Below are positions 46,546 to 57,434 of a stretch of DNA of 64,000 nucleotides, piece after piece. The first letter of the stretch is position 1. Every line of letters begins with the position of its first letter. This DNA comes from Paraburkholderia haematera. GTDB taxonomy: Bacteria; Pseudomonadota; Gammaproteobacteria; Burkholderiales; Burkholderiaceae. The notes under the pieces were generated by a model. The model had not been told where the DNA came from, ran no database searches, and saw nothing but the letters and a program-made list of their open reading frames with translations. Where the stretch lies: contig NZ_CAJNBK010000001.1 in assembly GCF_905220975.1 (NCBI RefSeq), positions 806,001 through 870,000 of the forward strand, given 5' to 3'. Both the position numbers and the translations under genes were made by a program.

Positions 46546-49500
46546 TCACTCCGCCGGTCCCGGCGCGAGCACTTCACGGCTGCCGTTGATGCCCATCGCC
46601 GACACCAGACCCGCCGTTTCCATCTGCTCGACGAGACGCGCGGCGCGGTTATACCCGATGCGCAATTGCCGCTGCACCGACGAGATCGACGCGCGACGCG
46701 TGCGCACCACGAAGGCCACGGCTTCGTCGTAAAGCGGATCGGCTTCGGCATCCGGCGTGTCGCCGAACAGATCGGGCGATGCGCCTTCGGTGGCCGGGCC
46801 GTCGAGAATGCCTTCTTCGTATTGCGGTTCGCCGAACTGCTTCAGATACTCGACGATCCGATGCACTTCCTCGTCGGCAACAAATGCGCCGTGCACGCGC
46901 TGCGGGTAGCCCGTGCCCGGCGGCAGGAACAGCATGTCGCCCTGGCCGAGCAGCGATTCGGCGCCCATCTGATCGAGAATCGTGCGCGAGTCGATTTTCG
47001 ACGACACCTGGAACGCCACGCGCGTCGGAATGTTCGCCTTGATGAGACCCGTAATCACGTCCACCGACGGACGCTGCGTCGCCAGAATCAGGTGAATGCC
47101 GGCGGCGCGCGCCTTCTGCGCGAGACGCGCGATCAGTTCTTCGATCTTCTTGCCCGCGACCATCATCAGGTCGGCCAGTTCGTCGATCACGACGACGATC
47201 AGCGGCAGCGGCGCGAGCGGCTCGGGGGCTTCCGGCGTCAGCGAGAAGGGGTTGCCGAGCTTCTTGCCCTTGGCTTCGGTATCGCGGATCTTCTGGTTGA
47301 AGCCGGCCAGGTTGCGCACGCCGACCGCGGACATGAGCCGATAACGCTTTTCCATTTCGCCGACACACCAGTTCAGCGCGTTGGCCGCCAGCTTCATATC
47401 GGTGACGACCGGCGCGAGCAGATGCGGAATGCCTTCGTACACCGACAGTTCCAGCATCTTCGGGTCGATCATGATGAGCCGCACTTCTTCGGGCGTCGCC
47501 TTGAAGAGCAGCGAGCAGATCATGGCGTTGATCGCCACGGACTTGCCCGAACCGGTGGTGCCCGCAACCAGCATGTGCGGCGCCTTTGCCAGATCGGCGA
47601 CCACCGGATGGCCGGTGATGTCCTTGCCCATCGCGAGCGTCAACTGCGAATGCGAGTTCTGGTAGACGCTTGCTTCGATGATTTCGGACAGGCGGATCGT
47701 CTGCCGCTTGGCATTCGGCAACTCGAGACCCATGCAGGTCTTGCCGGGAATCGTCTCGACCACGCGGATCGAGGTGAGGCCGAGGCCGCGCGACAAATCC
47801 TTCATCAGCCCGACGATCTGACTGCCGCGCACGCCGAGCGCCGGCTCGACTTCGAAGCGCGTGATGACGGGCCCGGCCGAGTGACCGACCACCGTCACCG
47901 GTACCTTGAATTCCTGCAGACGCTGCTCGATCAGCAGGCCGGTTTCGATGAGCTTTTCTTCGGAGACGGGTTCGACGTCGGTATCGGCGGCCGCGAGCAG
48001 GTCGAGCGTTGGCAGTTCGACCATCGATGCCGCGGGCGCGCGGAATTCGAAGCCGTTGGCCGGGCTGTTGCCGCGCGGCGGCGTGCGCTGGACTGCGGGT
48101 TCGGGAGGCTCAGCGGATTCGGTTGAGGGTTCGGTTGCGAAGTGGGTTGTAGACCCCGCAGTTTGGGTGGTGGCGAAGCCCGGTGCTGTCGGGGCGCTCG
48201 GCGCGTCACCCGGCCCGTTGATGGCTTCGTCGACGATGGTGGCAGAGGCCGCTGGTGCGGGTTGAACCGCAAAGCCAGGGAAGCGAACCACATTCGACGC
48301 AGGCGATGCGGCGCTTTGCGGCTGGACTGCGGCGGCGACGGCCGATCCGTCAAAGGCGGATGACGCGTTCGAATCGTCGGATAGGTTCGAACCATCCGAT
48401 AGGGCAGGGGTGTGTGCTGTTTCTTGTTCGACTGGCGCGGGCGCTTCGCTCGCGTTCGGCACGTGCCATGGCGGCACGGCGTGATTCGCCGGCACTGCGT
48501 CGCTCGGAGCGCCGGTGCTGACCGCATGCGGCACGTCCGTCGGCACCGCGGCGCGCAGCGGGGCGACAACATCGATTGTTGTTTCCCAAGGCATCAGCGG
48601 TTTATCGATGACGACTGCGGCAATCGGTGCTGGCGTCGCGGTATGCGCTTGTGCAGGTTCGTCTTCGACAAAAGGTGGCACGTCCGTTTGCGCTTCGCTC
48701 GCCTGCAACTGGGCCGCGAAGATTTGAAACGGTGTGGGGGTGGGCACCGGTGCTGCATGCTGCGTGGCAGGTGCGTCTATTTGTGCGTGTGCCGATGCCT
48801 CCGCCAGTGCGGATGTCTCTGTTTGCACAGATGCTTCTGCGTGTGCCTTCGCCTCCAACTCCACTGATGCCTCTGCCGGTGTCGGAGCCGAAACCGGAGC
48901 TTGAGCCGAAACCGGAGCCGAAACCGACGCCGAAACCAATGCCTCCGCCGGTACGGCCGTCGCCGCCACCGTTGTCTGGATGATCGGCGGCTCAATCGGC
49001 CAATGCACGACAGGCTCGGAGTCTTCCTCGACCGGCGCCTCGACTGGCGCCTCGAACGCGGCTTCGATTCGCGGTGTTTCTACTTGCGGCTGCACCGGCG
49101 CGAGGGTCGGCGCGGCCTCAGCTACGTCCACCCAATGCGCACTGACGCCCGGCGCCGCAGCCATTTCAACTTCGCTTTGATGCGACGAAGCCACGTCCGA
49201 TGGCTCGGAATCCAACGGAGTCGTCGTGACCATCGTGATTTCCGAGCTACTGCTGCGCGCGAGGCTGACGCCCGCGATGTCGGTCCAGCGCGCGGCATTT
49301 TCCGCGATGCTCCGAAGCGTCTCCTGGACGCTGGCCGGCGGTGTGGCCTTTTCCGTCGTGGCCATCGGCCGGGTATAGCTGGGCGCCGGCGCACCGAACG
49401 AAGCCGGACGCCGTGTTGACTGTGCCGGCGTGGTGTTCACGCGCGAAGCGGGTGAGAACGGCTGCGGTGCCACCGCGGAGCGATTTTCTCGAGCTATTCC

Positions 49501-50634
49501 TGTGGCTGCGACTTGGGTCGTCGACGGGCGGCCTGGGCCGGCCGAAGCATTCGTCATTGAACCGGCTGTCGAACCTGGCGTCATCCGCATCGCCGCTGTG
49601 GCGTGCGCCGCATGCGCCGCTTGTGCCAAAGCAGCGGGTACGGCGACTGCGCCAGCGAGACCGGTTCCACCCGTCACGCCCACGCCGGTCGCCGACGATC
49701 CCACCGGACGTTGCTCGCCAGTCGAGCGCCGGCCAACTTGCGATGCATGACCGCGAACCGGCGTTGCAGTCGTTCCCGGCGCCGCCGTCGAACCGGCTGG
49801 CGATGCGGGCGCGCGTGGCGCCGTAGCTGGCTCACGCAGCCATCCGGCCGGCGCGACCGGCTCGGCCGGCATCCATTCCGCCCGGTCCGCGTTCAGCGAG
49901 CGTGTCTGTGTCTGTGGCGGCGTCTGCGCCGGCATCGGCGCTTGCCGCGGCGGCGTTGCGGCTGACGCACGTAGCACCGGCTCCGCCTGCGTGGCCTGGC
50001 TGCGCGTCTTCACTGCGCCGGCACGCCAGTTCGCCCCGGCGCCGCGCGCCGCTGCTTCTCTCGCCGCCGCCGCACCCGCCGCGCCGGCAGCCGCCGCTGC
50101 GCCGCGGCCACGCGCCGGCGGCTGCCAGACGGCTGGGCGCGCATAACGTCCGTTGCTTTTAGGCGCCATAGTATGGGTGGACGGCGATCCATGCGACGGC
50201 AAACCGTCGTCGACGCTGCGATGGCGGCGTGCTTCCTCGTCGCGTTTGGCGAGGCCGCGTGACAGGCCGAGGCCGAACGCACCGTCGGCCCAGGCGGCGA
50301 CGTCGCGCCAGCGGAAGTCGATCAGCCAGGGCAGGCTGATCACGAGCAGGGCAAGCGCCGCGAGCGGCGTGCCGATGTGCCCGAGCAGATGACCGAAGCC
50401 CGCCGCCAGCGCATGGCCGAAGCTGTTCACGCCGGCTGCGCCGATCAGCGACGCCTCCAGCGTGCAGCTCGCGAGCATCACGCAGACGAAGCCGAGCCAA
50501 AGGCGGATCGTGCCGGGGCCGCGCAAACCTGCGCCGCCTGGCAGCGCCGACTTCACGAGACGCCACAAAAGGGGAATAAACCAGACGGCTGACCCGCCGA
50601 ACCAGCCGAAAACTACCGTGTGCATGCTAGACAT
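46546..50634 (-). CDS. ftsK: FtsK/SpoIIIE DNA translocase with very long linker
   Basis: About 1362 residues. The N-terminal membrane part is short (about three hydrophobic stretches in residues 1-105). A low-complexity Ala/Pro/Thr/Val linker of more than 700 residues follows, then the motor. Walker [15 protein letters not shown] is near 1025 and Walker [15 protein letters not shown] near 1150. The C-terminal winged-helix gamma domain ([22 protein letters not shown]) recognises polar DNA motifs. It pumps DNA at the septum and activates dimer resolution. Start 50634 (or 50625) is uncertain; neither has a ribosome site. The classical four-helix N-terminus looks reduced, so this may be a second FtsK of the genome. 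Confidence 0.92.
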   Translation of the reverse strand: MSSMHTVVFGWFGGSAVWFIPLLWRLVKSALPGGAGLRGPGTIRLWLGFVCVMLASCTLEASLIGAAGVNSFGHALAAGFGHLLGHIGTPLAALALLVISLPWLIDFRWRDVAAWADGAFGLGLSRGLAKRDEEARRHRSVDDGLPSHGSPSTHTMAPKSNGRYARPAVWQPPARGRGAAAAAGAAGAAAAREAAARGAGANWRAGAVKTRSQATQAEPVLRASAATPPRQAPMPAQTPPQTQTRSLNADRAEWMPAEPVAPAGWLREPATAPRAPASPAGSTAAPGTTATPVRGHASQVGRRSTGEQRPVGSSATGVGVTGGTGLAGAVAVPAALAQAAHAAHATAAMRMTPGSTAGSMTNASAGPGRPSTTQVAATGIARENRSAVAPQPFSPASRVNTTPAQSTRRPASFGAPAPSYTRPMATTEKATPPASVQETLRSIAENAARWTDIAGVSLARSSSSEITMVTTTPLDSEPSDVASSHQSEVEMAAAPGVSAHWVDVAEAAPTLAPVQPQVETPRIEAAFEAPVEAPVEEDSEPVVHWPIEPPIIQTTVAATAVPAEALVSASVSAPVSAQAPVSAPTPAEASVELEAKAHAEASVQTETSALAEASAHAQIDAPATQHAAPVPTPTPFQIFAAQLQASEAQTDVPPFVEDEPAQAHTATPAPIAAVVIDKPLMPWETTIDVVAPLRAAVPTDVPHAVSTGAPSDAVPANHAVPPWHVPNASEAPAPVEQETAHTPALSDGSNLSDDSNASSAFDGSAVAAAVQPQSAASPASNVVRFPGFAVQPAPAASATIVDEAINGPGDAPSAPTAPGFATTQTAGSTTHFATEPSTESAEPPEPAVQRTPPRGNSPANGFEFRAPAASMVELPTLDLLAAADTDVEPVSEEKLIETGLLIEQRLQEFKVPVTVVGHSAGPVITRFEVEPALGVRGSQIVGLMKDLSRGLGLTSIRVVETIPGKTCMGLELPNAKRQTIRLSEIIEASVYQNSHSQLTLAMGKDITGHPVVADLAKAPHMLVAGTTGSGKSVAINAMICSLLFKATPEEVRLIMIDPKMLELSVYEGIPHLLAPVVTDMKLAANALNWCVGEMEKRYRLMSAVGVRNLAGFNQKIRDTEAKGKKLGNPFSLTPEAPEPLAPLPLIVVVIDELADLMMVAGKKIEELIARLAQKARAAGIHLILATQRPSVDVITGLIKANIPTRVAFQVSSKIDSRTILDQMGAESLLGQGDMLFLPPGTGYPQRVHGAFVADEEVHRIVEYLKQFGEPQYEEGILDGPATEGASPDLFGDTPDAEADPLYDEAVAFVVRTRRASISSVQRQLRIGYNRAARLVEQMETAGLVSAMGINGSREVLAPGPAE
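48885..48938 (-). repeat. Tandem 12-base repeat inside the ftsK linker
   Basis: Near-perfect units of GAGCCGAAACCG (plus-strand reading) occur four times at 48885, 48903, 48915 and 48927, encoding repeated [14 protein letters not shown] in the linker. Such a repeat is prone to length change by slippage. Confidence 0.7.
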
Positions 50635-50851
50635 CAACGAATGACGGACGCGCAAAAACGCAACCCATCGAGTTTAACCGGCGAAGCCCGATGCTTCGAA
50701 GACAAACGCAAATATGCTTGCGTCAAATGGGAAAGCAGGCCGGCACGCGACCTGCCGTCGGTGAAAAACAACGGCCGCTACCGAGGCCCGCGCGCGCCAT
50801 GCGGACAGGATCGCTTGCGGCGGCGCATCCGGTTATTGGCCCGCGTACAGA

Positions 50852-51391
50852 TCATTTGGCGCTGCTGTCGAACGTGAGCGTGTCGCCGTTATCGAGCACG
50901 AGTTGCATCTGCTGCGGCGCGCGCATCTGCACGCCGGTGCGGTCGATGTGCGTCAGCGCGTTGAGATACGAACCTTCGATTTGTCCGCCCGGCGTCGCGC
51001 ACGCCATGCGTGTGCCGCCCAGCGTGCCGAAGCTCAGCTTGCCGTCTTTCAGCGCATACGAACCCATGTAGCGATTGCAGCCGGAAAAGCCGCTGGCGTG
51101 ACGCTGGCCTTTGTCGGTGGAGAGCACGAGCGTGATCGGCGCGCCCTGATCGGCGGACGGAATCGCGCGTGCCGTGCCGTCGGCCTGTTTCCAGCCGCTA
51201 AGCACCCAACTGGTGTCGTCGAGCAACTGGGTGGCGGCCGGATTGAACGGATCGGGCGGCGCGGCTTCCGAGTCCGGATGCTTCGGCATGGCGCACGCGC
51301 TGCATAGCGCGGCGACGCTCAACGCGGCGATGGCGGTGCGCGCATAGGGGATGAAGCGCGCAACACGTCGCGCGGAGGAGCTTTGGAGCAT
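50852..51391 (-). CDS. META-domain (HslJ-like) lipoprotein
   Basis: About 179 residues. It has a signal region with a lipoprotein-like CSAC (Cys near 33), then a META/HslJ domain: DTSWVLSGWKQADG, ITLVLSTDKGQRHASGFSGCNRYMGSY and LGGTRMACATPGGQIEGSYLNALTHI. GAGGAA lies ahead of ATG 51391. META-domain proteins are heat-shock or novobiocin-resistance associated in E. coli (HslJ); here the role is open. It is divergent from purT. Confidence 0.87.
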   Translation of the reverse strand: MLQSSSARRVARFIPYARTAIAALSVAALCSACAMPKHPDSEAAPPDPFNPAATQLLDDTSWVLSGWKQADGTARAIPSADQGAPITLVLSTDKGQRHASGFSGCNRYMGSYALKDGKLSFGTLGGTRMACATPGGQIEGSYLNALTHIDRTGVQMRAPQQMQLVLDNGDTLTFDSSAK

Positions 51392-51550
51392 GGCGTCGTT
51401 CCTCTTCAAACTGGCGAAGGCGTAAGGGTAACGCACTAAGCTCGCCGCACGCGAGCGCAACGGTGCGGGTCGGGGTGTGCATCGGGGTGCGCATGTTAAC
51501 ATCGTGCTCTACCCAATCCCACCCTCATCCGACTTTTTTCTGGAGACCCC

Positions 51551-52765
51551 ATGCAGATCGGCCAACGGATCGGCACGCCCCTTTCTGAGTCCGCCACGCG
51601 CGTCATGCTGCTCGGCGCCGGCGAACTCGGCAAGGAGGTGATCATCGCGCTGCAACGGCTGGGCGTCGAAGTGATCGCCGTCGACCGTTATCCGAATGCA
51701 CCGGGTCATCAGGTCGCGCATCGTTCGCACGTGATCGACATGACCGACCGCGCCGCCTTGCGCGCGCTGGTCGAACAGGAACGCCCGCACCTGATCGTCC
51801 CCGAGATCGAAGCAATCGCAACGGACGCGCTCGCCGCCATCGAAACCGACGGCCTGGCCGAAGTGATTCCGACCGCGCGCGCCACGCAACTCACTATGAA
51901 CCGCGAAGGCATCCGCCGTCTGGCCGCTGAAGAACTCGGTTTGCCGACCTCGCCGTACGCGTTCGCCGATTCGCTCGAGGAACTCCGCGCGGGCATCGCC
52001 AAGGTCGGCTATCCATGCGTGGTGAAGCCGGTGATGTCGTCATCGGGCAAAGGGCAGTCGGTGTTGAAGAGCGACGCGGATGCCGAGACTGCCTGGCAAT
52101 ATGCAATGGCGGGCGGTCGCGTGAATCACGGCCGAGTGATTGTCGAAGGCTTTATCGACTTCGAATATGAAATCACCCAGCTGACGGTGCGCGCGATTGA
52201 TCCGGCGAGCGGTGAAGTCGGCACGTATTTCTGCGACCCGATCGGCCACGTGCAGGTGGCGGGCGACTACGTCGAATCGTGGCAGCCGCAGCCGATGAGC
52301 CCGCTCGCGCTGGAGCGTTCACGCGAAGTGGCGCACAAGGTGACGGCGGCATTGGGTGGCCGGGGCCTGTTCGGCGTGGAACTTTTCGTGCGCGGCGATG
52401 ACGTATGGTTTTCGGAAGTCAGCCCGCGTCCGCACGACACGGGTCTGGTCACGCTGTGCTCGCAACGCTTCTCGGAGTTCGAGTTGCATGCGCGCGCGAT
52501 CCTCGGCTTGCCGGTGGATACGTCGCTTCGGGCCCCGGGCGCGTCGGCGGTGATTTACGGCGGTCTGGACGAGGCGGCCATCGCTTTCGAAGGTGTCGCG
52601 GCGGCATTGGCCGTGCCGAACGCGGATCTGCGTCTGTTCGGCAAGCCGGAGAGTTTCGTCAAGCGCCGTATGGGCGTAGCGCTGGCCACGGGCGAGACGA
52701 TCGACGAAGCCCGCTCGCGCGCGAAGCAGGCCGCGGCGGCGGTGCGGCCGGTTTCCACGAAGTAA
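51551..52765 (+). CDS. purT: Formate-dependent phosphoribosylglycinamide formyltransferase
   Basis: A 404-residue ATP-grasp enzyme that uses formate and ATP to formylate GAR in purine synthesis. [20 protein letters not shown] is the N-terminal glycine loop, [21 protein letters not shown] follows, [17 protein letters not shown] is the ATP-binding loop, and [17 protein letters not shown] is the late metal-binding strand. Length equals the E. coli enzyme. CTGGAG ahead of ATG 51551 fixes the start. Confidence 0.97.
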   Translation: MQIGQRIGTPLSESATRVMLLGAGELGKEVIIALQRLGVEVIAVDRYPNAPGHQVAHRSHVIDMTDRAALRALVEQERPHLIVPEIEAIATDALAAIETDGLAEVIPTARATQLTMNREGIRRLAAEELGLPTSPYAFADSLEELRAGIAKVGYPCVVKPVMSSSGKGQSVLKSDADAETAWQYAMAGGRVNHGRVIVEGFIDFEYEITQLTVRAIDPASGEVGTYFCDPIGHVQVAGDYVESWQPQPMSPLALERSREVAHKVTAALGGRGLFGVELFVRGDDVWFSEVSPRPHDTGLVTLCSQRFSEFELHARAILGLPVDTSLRAPGASAVIYGGLDEAAIAFEGVAAALAVPNADLRLFGKPESFVKRRMGVALATGETIDEARSRAKQAAAAVRPVSTK

Positions 52766-52891
52766 CCCGCATCGAAGCACGCTGCCTCGTGGTGCTGCAG
52801 CGTATCGACGCGCAGTGAAGTACTCGCGCGCCGCGCAATCTCGCCGTGCGCGAAACCCGACTCATTGAAGTTCGTTGAAGTAGAGGTGCGT

Positions 52892-53104
52892 ATGGCCGTG
52901 GCGTCCCGCAAGAACATGCGGTCTGGAAGGTTCGGCCGTCTCGGCGCACTGGGGGTGATGCTCGCGCTGTGTGCCGGGATGACAGGGTGCGGCCTCGCTG
53001 CCGCGCCGTGCCGGGTTGCGTCGGCCGGTTTGAAGATCGTGCCGCTGGTCGGGCACATCGCCGCCGCGCCGACCGACGCCTGCGCCGATGTGATCGATCC
53101 ATAA
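52892..53104 (+). CDS. Small DUF6726-like lipoprotein
   Basis: Seventy residues with a basic N-terminus, hydrophobic run and MTGC lipobox (lipid Cys at 33). The mature part (GLAAAPCRVASAGLKIVPLVGHIAAAPTDACADVI) contains two Cys. AGAGGT ahead of the ATG at 52892 fixes the start. It resembles the small DUF6726-type lipoproteins of Burkholderia. Function unknown. Confidence 0.7.
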   Translation: MAVASRKNMRSGRFGRLGALGVMLALCAGMTGCGLAAAPCRVASAGLKIVPLVGHIAAAPTDACADVIDP

Positions 53105-53252
53105 GCGTAAAGCCGCGGCGGCTCACGGTCCGTTCATGAGCATGCCGGAAGCGCCAAAGCTGTAATCCCAGTCGCCACTCCGGCGGTTGGGCCTGACCGG
53201 GGCGCCGGGCACGCCGCCCGTGCTTGATGTGCAACAACGATCGAGGCATGCG

Positions 53253-53621
53253 ATGAAGAAATGGCTTGTTGCAGTCACGACGGCAGCGGGTCTTGCGGCG
53301 CTGTGCGGTCACGCATGGGCTGCGCCATTGAACCTGGCCGAGATTCAGGCCCGGAATCGCCAGACGCACAAATACACCTGCGCGACCGGCAAGATTCTGC
53401 AAGTGACTTACTGGAACACGGCAAACGGGCAAAGTTTCGCGCTCGTGCCGGTCGACGGGCGGCAACTGCTGTTCGTCAACACGATATCGGCCTCCGGTGC
53501 GAAATATCAGGCTGGCAGCTACACCTGGTGGACCAAAGGTCCGCGCGCCGACCTGTACAACGCCACAGACGGCGAAAACGCCCCGCCGATGCTGTCCGAC
53601 TGCATCACGATCAATCGCTGA
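53253..53621 (+). CDS. MliC-family periplasmic lysozyme inhibitor-like protein
   Basis: A 122-residue exported protein. A signal peptide ends at AWA|APL (about 24), then an MliC-type beta-barrel: YTCATGKILQVTYWNTANGQ, FALVPVDGRQLLF, ASGAKYQAGSYTWWTKG and a late LSDC that could pair with the first Cys. MliC/PliC proteins protect the cell wall against host C-type lysozyme. The lipid-anchor Cys of MliC is missing, so it is the soluble periplasmic PliC-like form. Confidence 0.85.
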   Translation: MKKWLVAVTTAAGLAALCGHAWAAPLNLAEIQARNRQTHKYTCATGKILQVTYWNTANGQSFALVPVDGRQLLFVNTISASGAKYQAGSYTWWTKGPRADLYNATDGENAPPMLSDCITINR

Positions 53622-53879
53622 GCATGATGCGGCGGTTTTCTTCAGACACGCCGCCTGCCTCACCTTACTTTTGCCTCTGCCTTGCGGCGCTGCCCGCCTG
53701 CGCGCATCCTTTCCGTTCCAGTAGTAAGCTGTCCGGCGTGGCGTCCGCTGTACCGGTACGCCGTGCCGCGCGCCGCACGCGTCGTGCTGGCCGTCTTTGT
53801 CGTCGCCTTCGATCGTCCGATACCGGACCTCAACGGGCGGGCTCATGGCCCGTGTCCGTTTCATCAAGCGAGACCCTCC

Positions 53880-55532
53880 ATGAAAGCATCGGACCTGTTC
53901 GTCAAATCGTTGGAAGCCGAAGGTGTCGAGTACGTATTCGGCATCCCCGGTGAAGAAAATCTCGATCTGCTCGAATCGCTGCGCCACTCGAAAATTCGCC
54001 TGATTCTGACGCGTCACGAACAGGCGGCCGGTTTCATGGCCGCCACGTATGGACGCCTCACCGGCCGCACCGGTGTGTGTCTGGCCACCCTGGGGCCGGG
54101 TGCGACCAACTTTGTGACCGCTGCGGCGTACGCGCAGTTGGGCGGGATGCCGATGCTGATGGTGACCGGTCAGAAGCCGATCAAGACCAGCAAGCAGGGG
54201 CATTTTCAGATCGTCGACGTAGTGCGGATGATGGAGCCGCTCACCAAGTACACGCGGCAGATCGTATCGATCGGCAACATTCCGGCCGCGGTGCGCGAGG
54301 CGGTCCGTCAGGCGGAAGAAGAACGGCCCGGCGCCACGCACCTCGAATTGCCTGAAGACGTCGCGCACGAAGAGGGCGACGGCCACCCGATTCCAAAGAG
54401 CTTTAGCCGCCGTCCCGTCGCCGAAGAAAAGGCCGTGGCGCGTGCGGTCGAGGCGATTACGAACGCGAAGCATCCCTTGCTGATGATCGGCGCGGGCGGC
54501 AACCGCAAGACCACCACCAGGATGTTGCGCGAATTCGTCGACCAGATCGGCATTCCGTTTTTCACGACGCAGATGGGCAAGGGTGTGATCGACGAATCGC
54601 ACCCGATGTGGCTCGGCAACGCAACCTTGTCCGACGGCGACTTCGTGCACCGCGCGATCGACCACGCGGACTGCATCATCAATGTCGGCCATGACGTGAT
54701 CGAGAAGCCGCCGTTCTTCATGCGCAGCGGCGATGCCGGCGAGAAGACGGTGATTCACGTCAACTTTCTCGGCGCGGAAGTCGATACGGTGTATTTCCCG
54801 CAGATCGAAGTGGTCGGCGACATCGCCAACGCGGTGTGGCAGCTCAAGGAGAGTCTCAAGGAGCGGCAGGAGCATTGGGATTTCACGCGCTTCAAGGAGA
54901 TCAAGCAGCACTTCGAGGCGCATCTGGTCAAAGGCCAGCACGACGACCGTTTCCCGATGTACCCGGTGAGGATCGTGAACGACGTCTACGAGACCACGCC
55001 GGTAGACGGCATCGTGTGTCTGGACAATGGCATGTACAAGATCTGGTTCGCACGTTACTACCGCGCGCACGAACCGAATTCGCTGCTGCTCGATAACGCG
55101 TTGGCGTCGATGGGCGCCGGCTTGCCGTCGGCGATCGCGACCAAAATCGTCCACCCGGACCGCAAGGTCATGGCGGTGTGCGGCGACGGCGGCTTCATGA
55201 TGAATTCGCAGGAACTGGAAACGGCGGTGCGTCTGAAGCTCGATCTGGTGGTCCTCATTTTGCGCGACGACGCGTTCGGCATGATCCGCTGGAAGCAGGA
55301 AAACATGAACTTCCCGGACTACGGCATGACGCTGAGCAACCCGGATTTCGTCGCGTATGCAGAGAGCTATGGCGCGAAGGGGCATCGCATTGAGTCGGCC
55401 GCGGAATTCGCGCCGCTGCTGCGCGAATGCTTTGCGACGCCGGGTGTGCATGTGATCGATCTGCCCATCGACTACTCGGATAACGAGCGCGTGCTGAATC
55501 GCGAGATCAAGCGGCTCTCCGCGCAACTCTGA
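53880..55532 (+). CDS. Acetolactate synthase-type ThDP enzyme (stand-alone large subunit)
   Basis: A 550-residue ThDP enzyme of the AHAS/AlsS group. The catalytic Glu E47 lies in LTRHEQAAGF, the ThDP motif is GDGGFMMNSQELETAV, and the second metal-ligand region reads LILRDDAFGMIRW, instead of the usual NNxxYG, as in other single-subunit catabolic types. No small regulatory subunit is nearby. It is followed after about 108 bases by an aldehyde dehydrogenase, so a decarboxylase-dehydrogenase partnership is an alternative to acetolactate synthesis. Start ATG 53880 is supported by the family N-terminus MKASDLFVKSLEAEGVEYVF. Confidence 0.88.
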   Translation: MKASDLFVKSLEAEGVEYVFGIPGEENLDLLESLRHSKIRLILTRHEQAAGFMAATYGRLTGRTGVCLATLGPGATNFVTAAAYAQLGGMPMLMVTGQKPIKTSKQGHFQIVDVVRMMEPLTKYTRQIVSIGNIPAAVREAVRQAEEERPGATHLELPEDVAHEEGDGHPIPKSFSRRPVAEEKAVARAVEAITNAKHPLLMIGAGGNRKTTTRMLREFVDQIGIPFFTTQMGKGVIDESHPMWLGNATLSDGDFVHRAIDHADCIINVGHDVIEKPPFFMRSGDAGEKTVIHVNFLGAEVDTVYFPQIEVVGDIANAVWQLKESLKERQEHWDFTRFKEIKQHFEAHLVKGQHDDRFPMYPVRIVNDVYETTPVDGIVCLDNGMYKIWFARYYRAHEPNSLLLDNALASMGAGLPSAIATKIVHPDRKVMAVCGDGGFMMNSQELETAVRLKLDLVVLILRDDAFGMIRWKQENMNFPDYGMTLSNPDFVAYAESYGAKGHRIESAAEFAPLLRECFATPGVHVIDLPIDYSDNERVLNREIKRLSAQL

Positions 55533-55640
55533 GCGCAACGTTGATGGGCGGAACAGCCATGAGCGCCATGAGCGGCAATGGGGCATCGCCCTTGCAGGCT
55601 GCATGGCTGATGTCAGGCATTGGATCAAGGAGAGCGCGTC

Positions 55641-57077
55641 ATGTTGAACAAGACTTACCCGTACTACCTCGCCAACGTTGCGGTGGCCGCCAACACCGAT
55701 CTCGAAGTCACGGATAAATTCAGCGGTGAAGTGGCGACTCGCGTGGCGATGGCGGACGCGGCGGCGATCGACAAAGCGATCGGCTACGCCGTCGAAGCGA
55801 TGTCTGCAATGCGCGCGTTCCCGCCGTTCAAGCGTCAGGCCGTGCTCGAACATTGCGTGAAGCGGTTCCGCGAGCGTTACGACGAACTGGCGCTTGCGCT
55901 GTGCATCGAGGCTGGCAAGCCGATCAACGACTCGAAAGGCGAGGTCACGCGACTGATCGATACGTTCAAGGTGGCGGCTGAAGAGTCGGTACGCATCGAC
56001 GGCGAGATCATCAATCTGGAGATTTCGCCACGCGCGAAGGGCTATCACGGCTATGTGAAGCGTGTGCCGATCGGCCCGTGCTCGTTTATCTCGCCGTTCA
56101 ATTTTCCGCTGAACCTGACCGCGCACAAGGTCGCGCCGGCGATTGCGGCGGGCGTGCCGTTCGTGCTGAAGCCGGCGAGCCGCACGCCGGTCGGCGCGCT
56201 CATCATGGGTGAGATTCTGGCGGAGACCGACTTGCCGAAAGGCGCGTTCTCGATTCTTCCTGCGCATCGCGACGGCGCCGATCTGTTCACCACCGACGAG
56301 CGTTTCAAGCTGCTTTCCTTCACCGGCTCGCCCGCGGTGGGCTGGGAGCTCAAGAAAAAGGCCGGCAAGAAGAAGGTGATTCTGGAGCTGGGCGGCAACG
56401 CGGCGGCGATCGTCGACGGTGATCAGGGCGGAAAGCTCGACTACGTGGTCGACCGGCTTGCGTTCGGCGCGTTCTATCAGTCGGGACAGAGTTGCATCGG
56501 CGTGCAGCGGATTCTGGTGCATGCGAAGGTCTACGACGCGCTGCGCGAAAAGCTGATCGCGAAGACGAAGTCGCTCGTGATGGGCGATCCGAAGGACGAA
56601 AAGACCTTTGTTGGGCCGATGATTTCCGAATCGGAGTCTAGACGCCTCGCCGGCTGGATGGACAGCGCGGTGCAGGCGGGCGCGAAGATCGTCGCGGGCG
56701 GCAAGGTCGAGGGCGCGATGTTCGAGGCCACGCTGCTAGAAGGCGTGAAGCGCGACACCGATCTGTATCGCAAGGAAGCCTTCGGGCCAGTGGCGATTCT
56801 TGAGCGCTTCGACGATTTCGACGCCGCGCTTGCGACCGTCAACGACAGCGACTTCGGCCTGCAAGCCGGCGTGTTCACCGATTCGCTCGCTCATGCGCAC
56901 CGCGCGTGGGATGTGCTCGAGGTGGGCGGCGTGGTGATCAACGACGTGCCGTCGTTCCGGGTCGACAACATGCCGTATGGCGGCGTGAAAGATTCCGGGC
57001 TGGGGCGGGAAGGCGTGCGCTACGCGATCGAGGACATGACCGAGATGCGTTTGATGGTGATGCGCGAGACGTGGTGA
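55641..57077 (+). CDS. NAD(P)-dependent aldehyde dehydrogenase
   Basis: A 478-residue ALDH-superfamily enzyme. The general base Glu is E249 in ILELGGNAA and the catalytic Cys is C285 in GQSCIGVQR. FISPFNFPLNLTAHKVAPAI marks the coenzyme domain. It resembles lactaldehyde/glyceraldehyde-type ALDHs. AAGGAGAG ahead of ATG 55641 fixes the start. It lies right after the acetolactate-synthase-like gene and is probably co-transcribed; its aldehyde is not known. Confidence 0.92.
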   Translation: MLNKTYPYYLANVAVAANTDLEVTDKFSGEVATRVAMADAAAIDKAIGYAVEAMSAMRAFPPFKRQAVLEHCVKRFRERYDELALALCIEAGKPINDSKGEVTRLIDTFKVAAEESVRIDGEIINLEISPRAKGYHGYVKRVPIGPCSFISPFNFPLNLTAHKVAPAIAAGVPFVLKPASRTPVGALIMGEILAETDLPKGAFSILPAHRDGADLFTTDERFKLLSFTGSPAVGWELKKKAGKKKVILELGGNAAAIVDGDQGGKLDYVVDRLAFGAFYQSGQSCIGVQRILVHAKVYDALREKLIAKTKSLVMGDPKDEKTFVGPMISESESRRLAGWMDSAVQAGAKIVAGGKVEGAMFEATLLEGVKRDTDLYRKEAFGPVAILERFDDFDAALATVNDSDFGLQAGVFTDSLAHAHRAWDVLEVGGVVINDVPSFRVDNMPYGGVKDSGLGREGVRYAIEDMTEMRLMVMRETW

Positions 57078-57434
57078 CGGCCGGGGACGTCGGACTCCGT
57101 TGTCACGCAACTGTCGCGTGTTCGAACTACGCTGCCAGCGGAGCGCCACGGCGCTTCGCGGCGATTTGCCGACTCCCGCGTACCGGGCGAGCCGGCCGGC
57201 TTTCGCCGTCGTAAGCAGAAAGCCGGCAGATGCGCCATGAGTGTTTTTGCTGAAGTGCTACAATACCGGCCTTTCCGGCGGGTGTTTCCGCCGGCCGGAG
57301 CCGGCCGCATTATTTCCCGTATTACTGACGGGTCCCGTGCGGAACGCCGTGGCTCCGCCTTCATCCTGATGCCCTCTGCGGTTCCGACCGCTGCCGCGCG
57401 CACCGCGCCAAGCGCATTTTTAGCGAAAGCCACC
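57078..57434. other. 357-base region: ALDH terminator and long structured rhlE leader
   Basis: A 10-bp inverted repeat (57195-57204 and 57218-57227) probably ends the ALDH transcript. A TACAAT (57259-57264) could start the rhlE transcript, giving a GC-rich leader of about 165 bases with several hairpins (for example around 57278-57310). No coding frame is supported. Confidence 0.5.

Noticed and set aside
46666..48126. 486-residue frame antisense to ftsK
   Set aside because: Shadow of the motor and linker region.
52659..56522. 1287-residue open frame antisense to purT, MliC and the acetolactate-synthase-like genes
   Set aside because: GC-rich shadow frame crossing several well-supported genes on the plus strand; low complexity, no recognisable domain.
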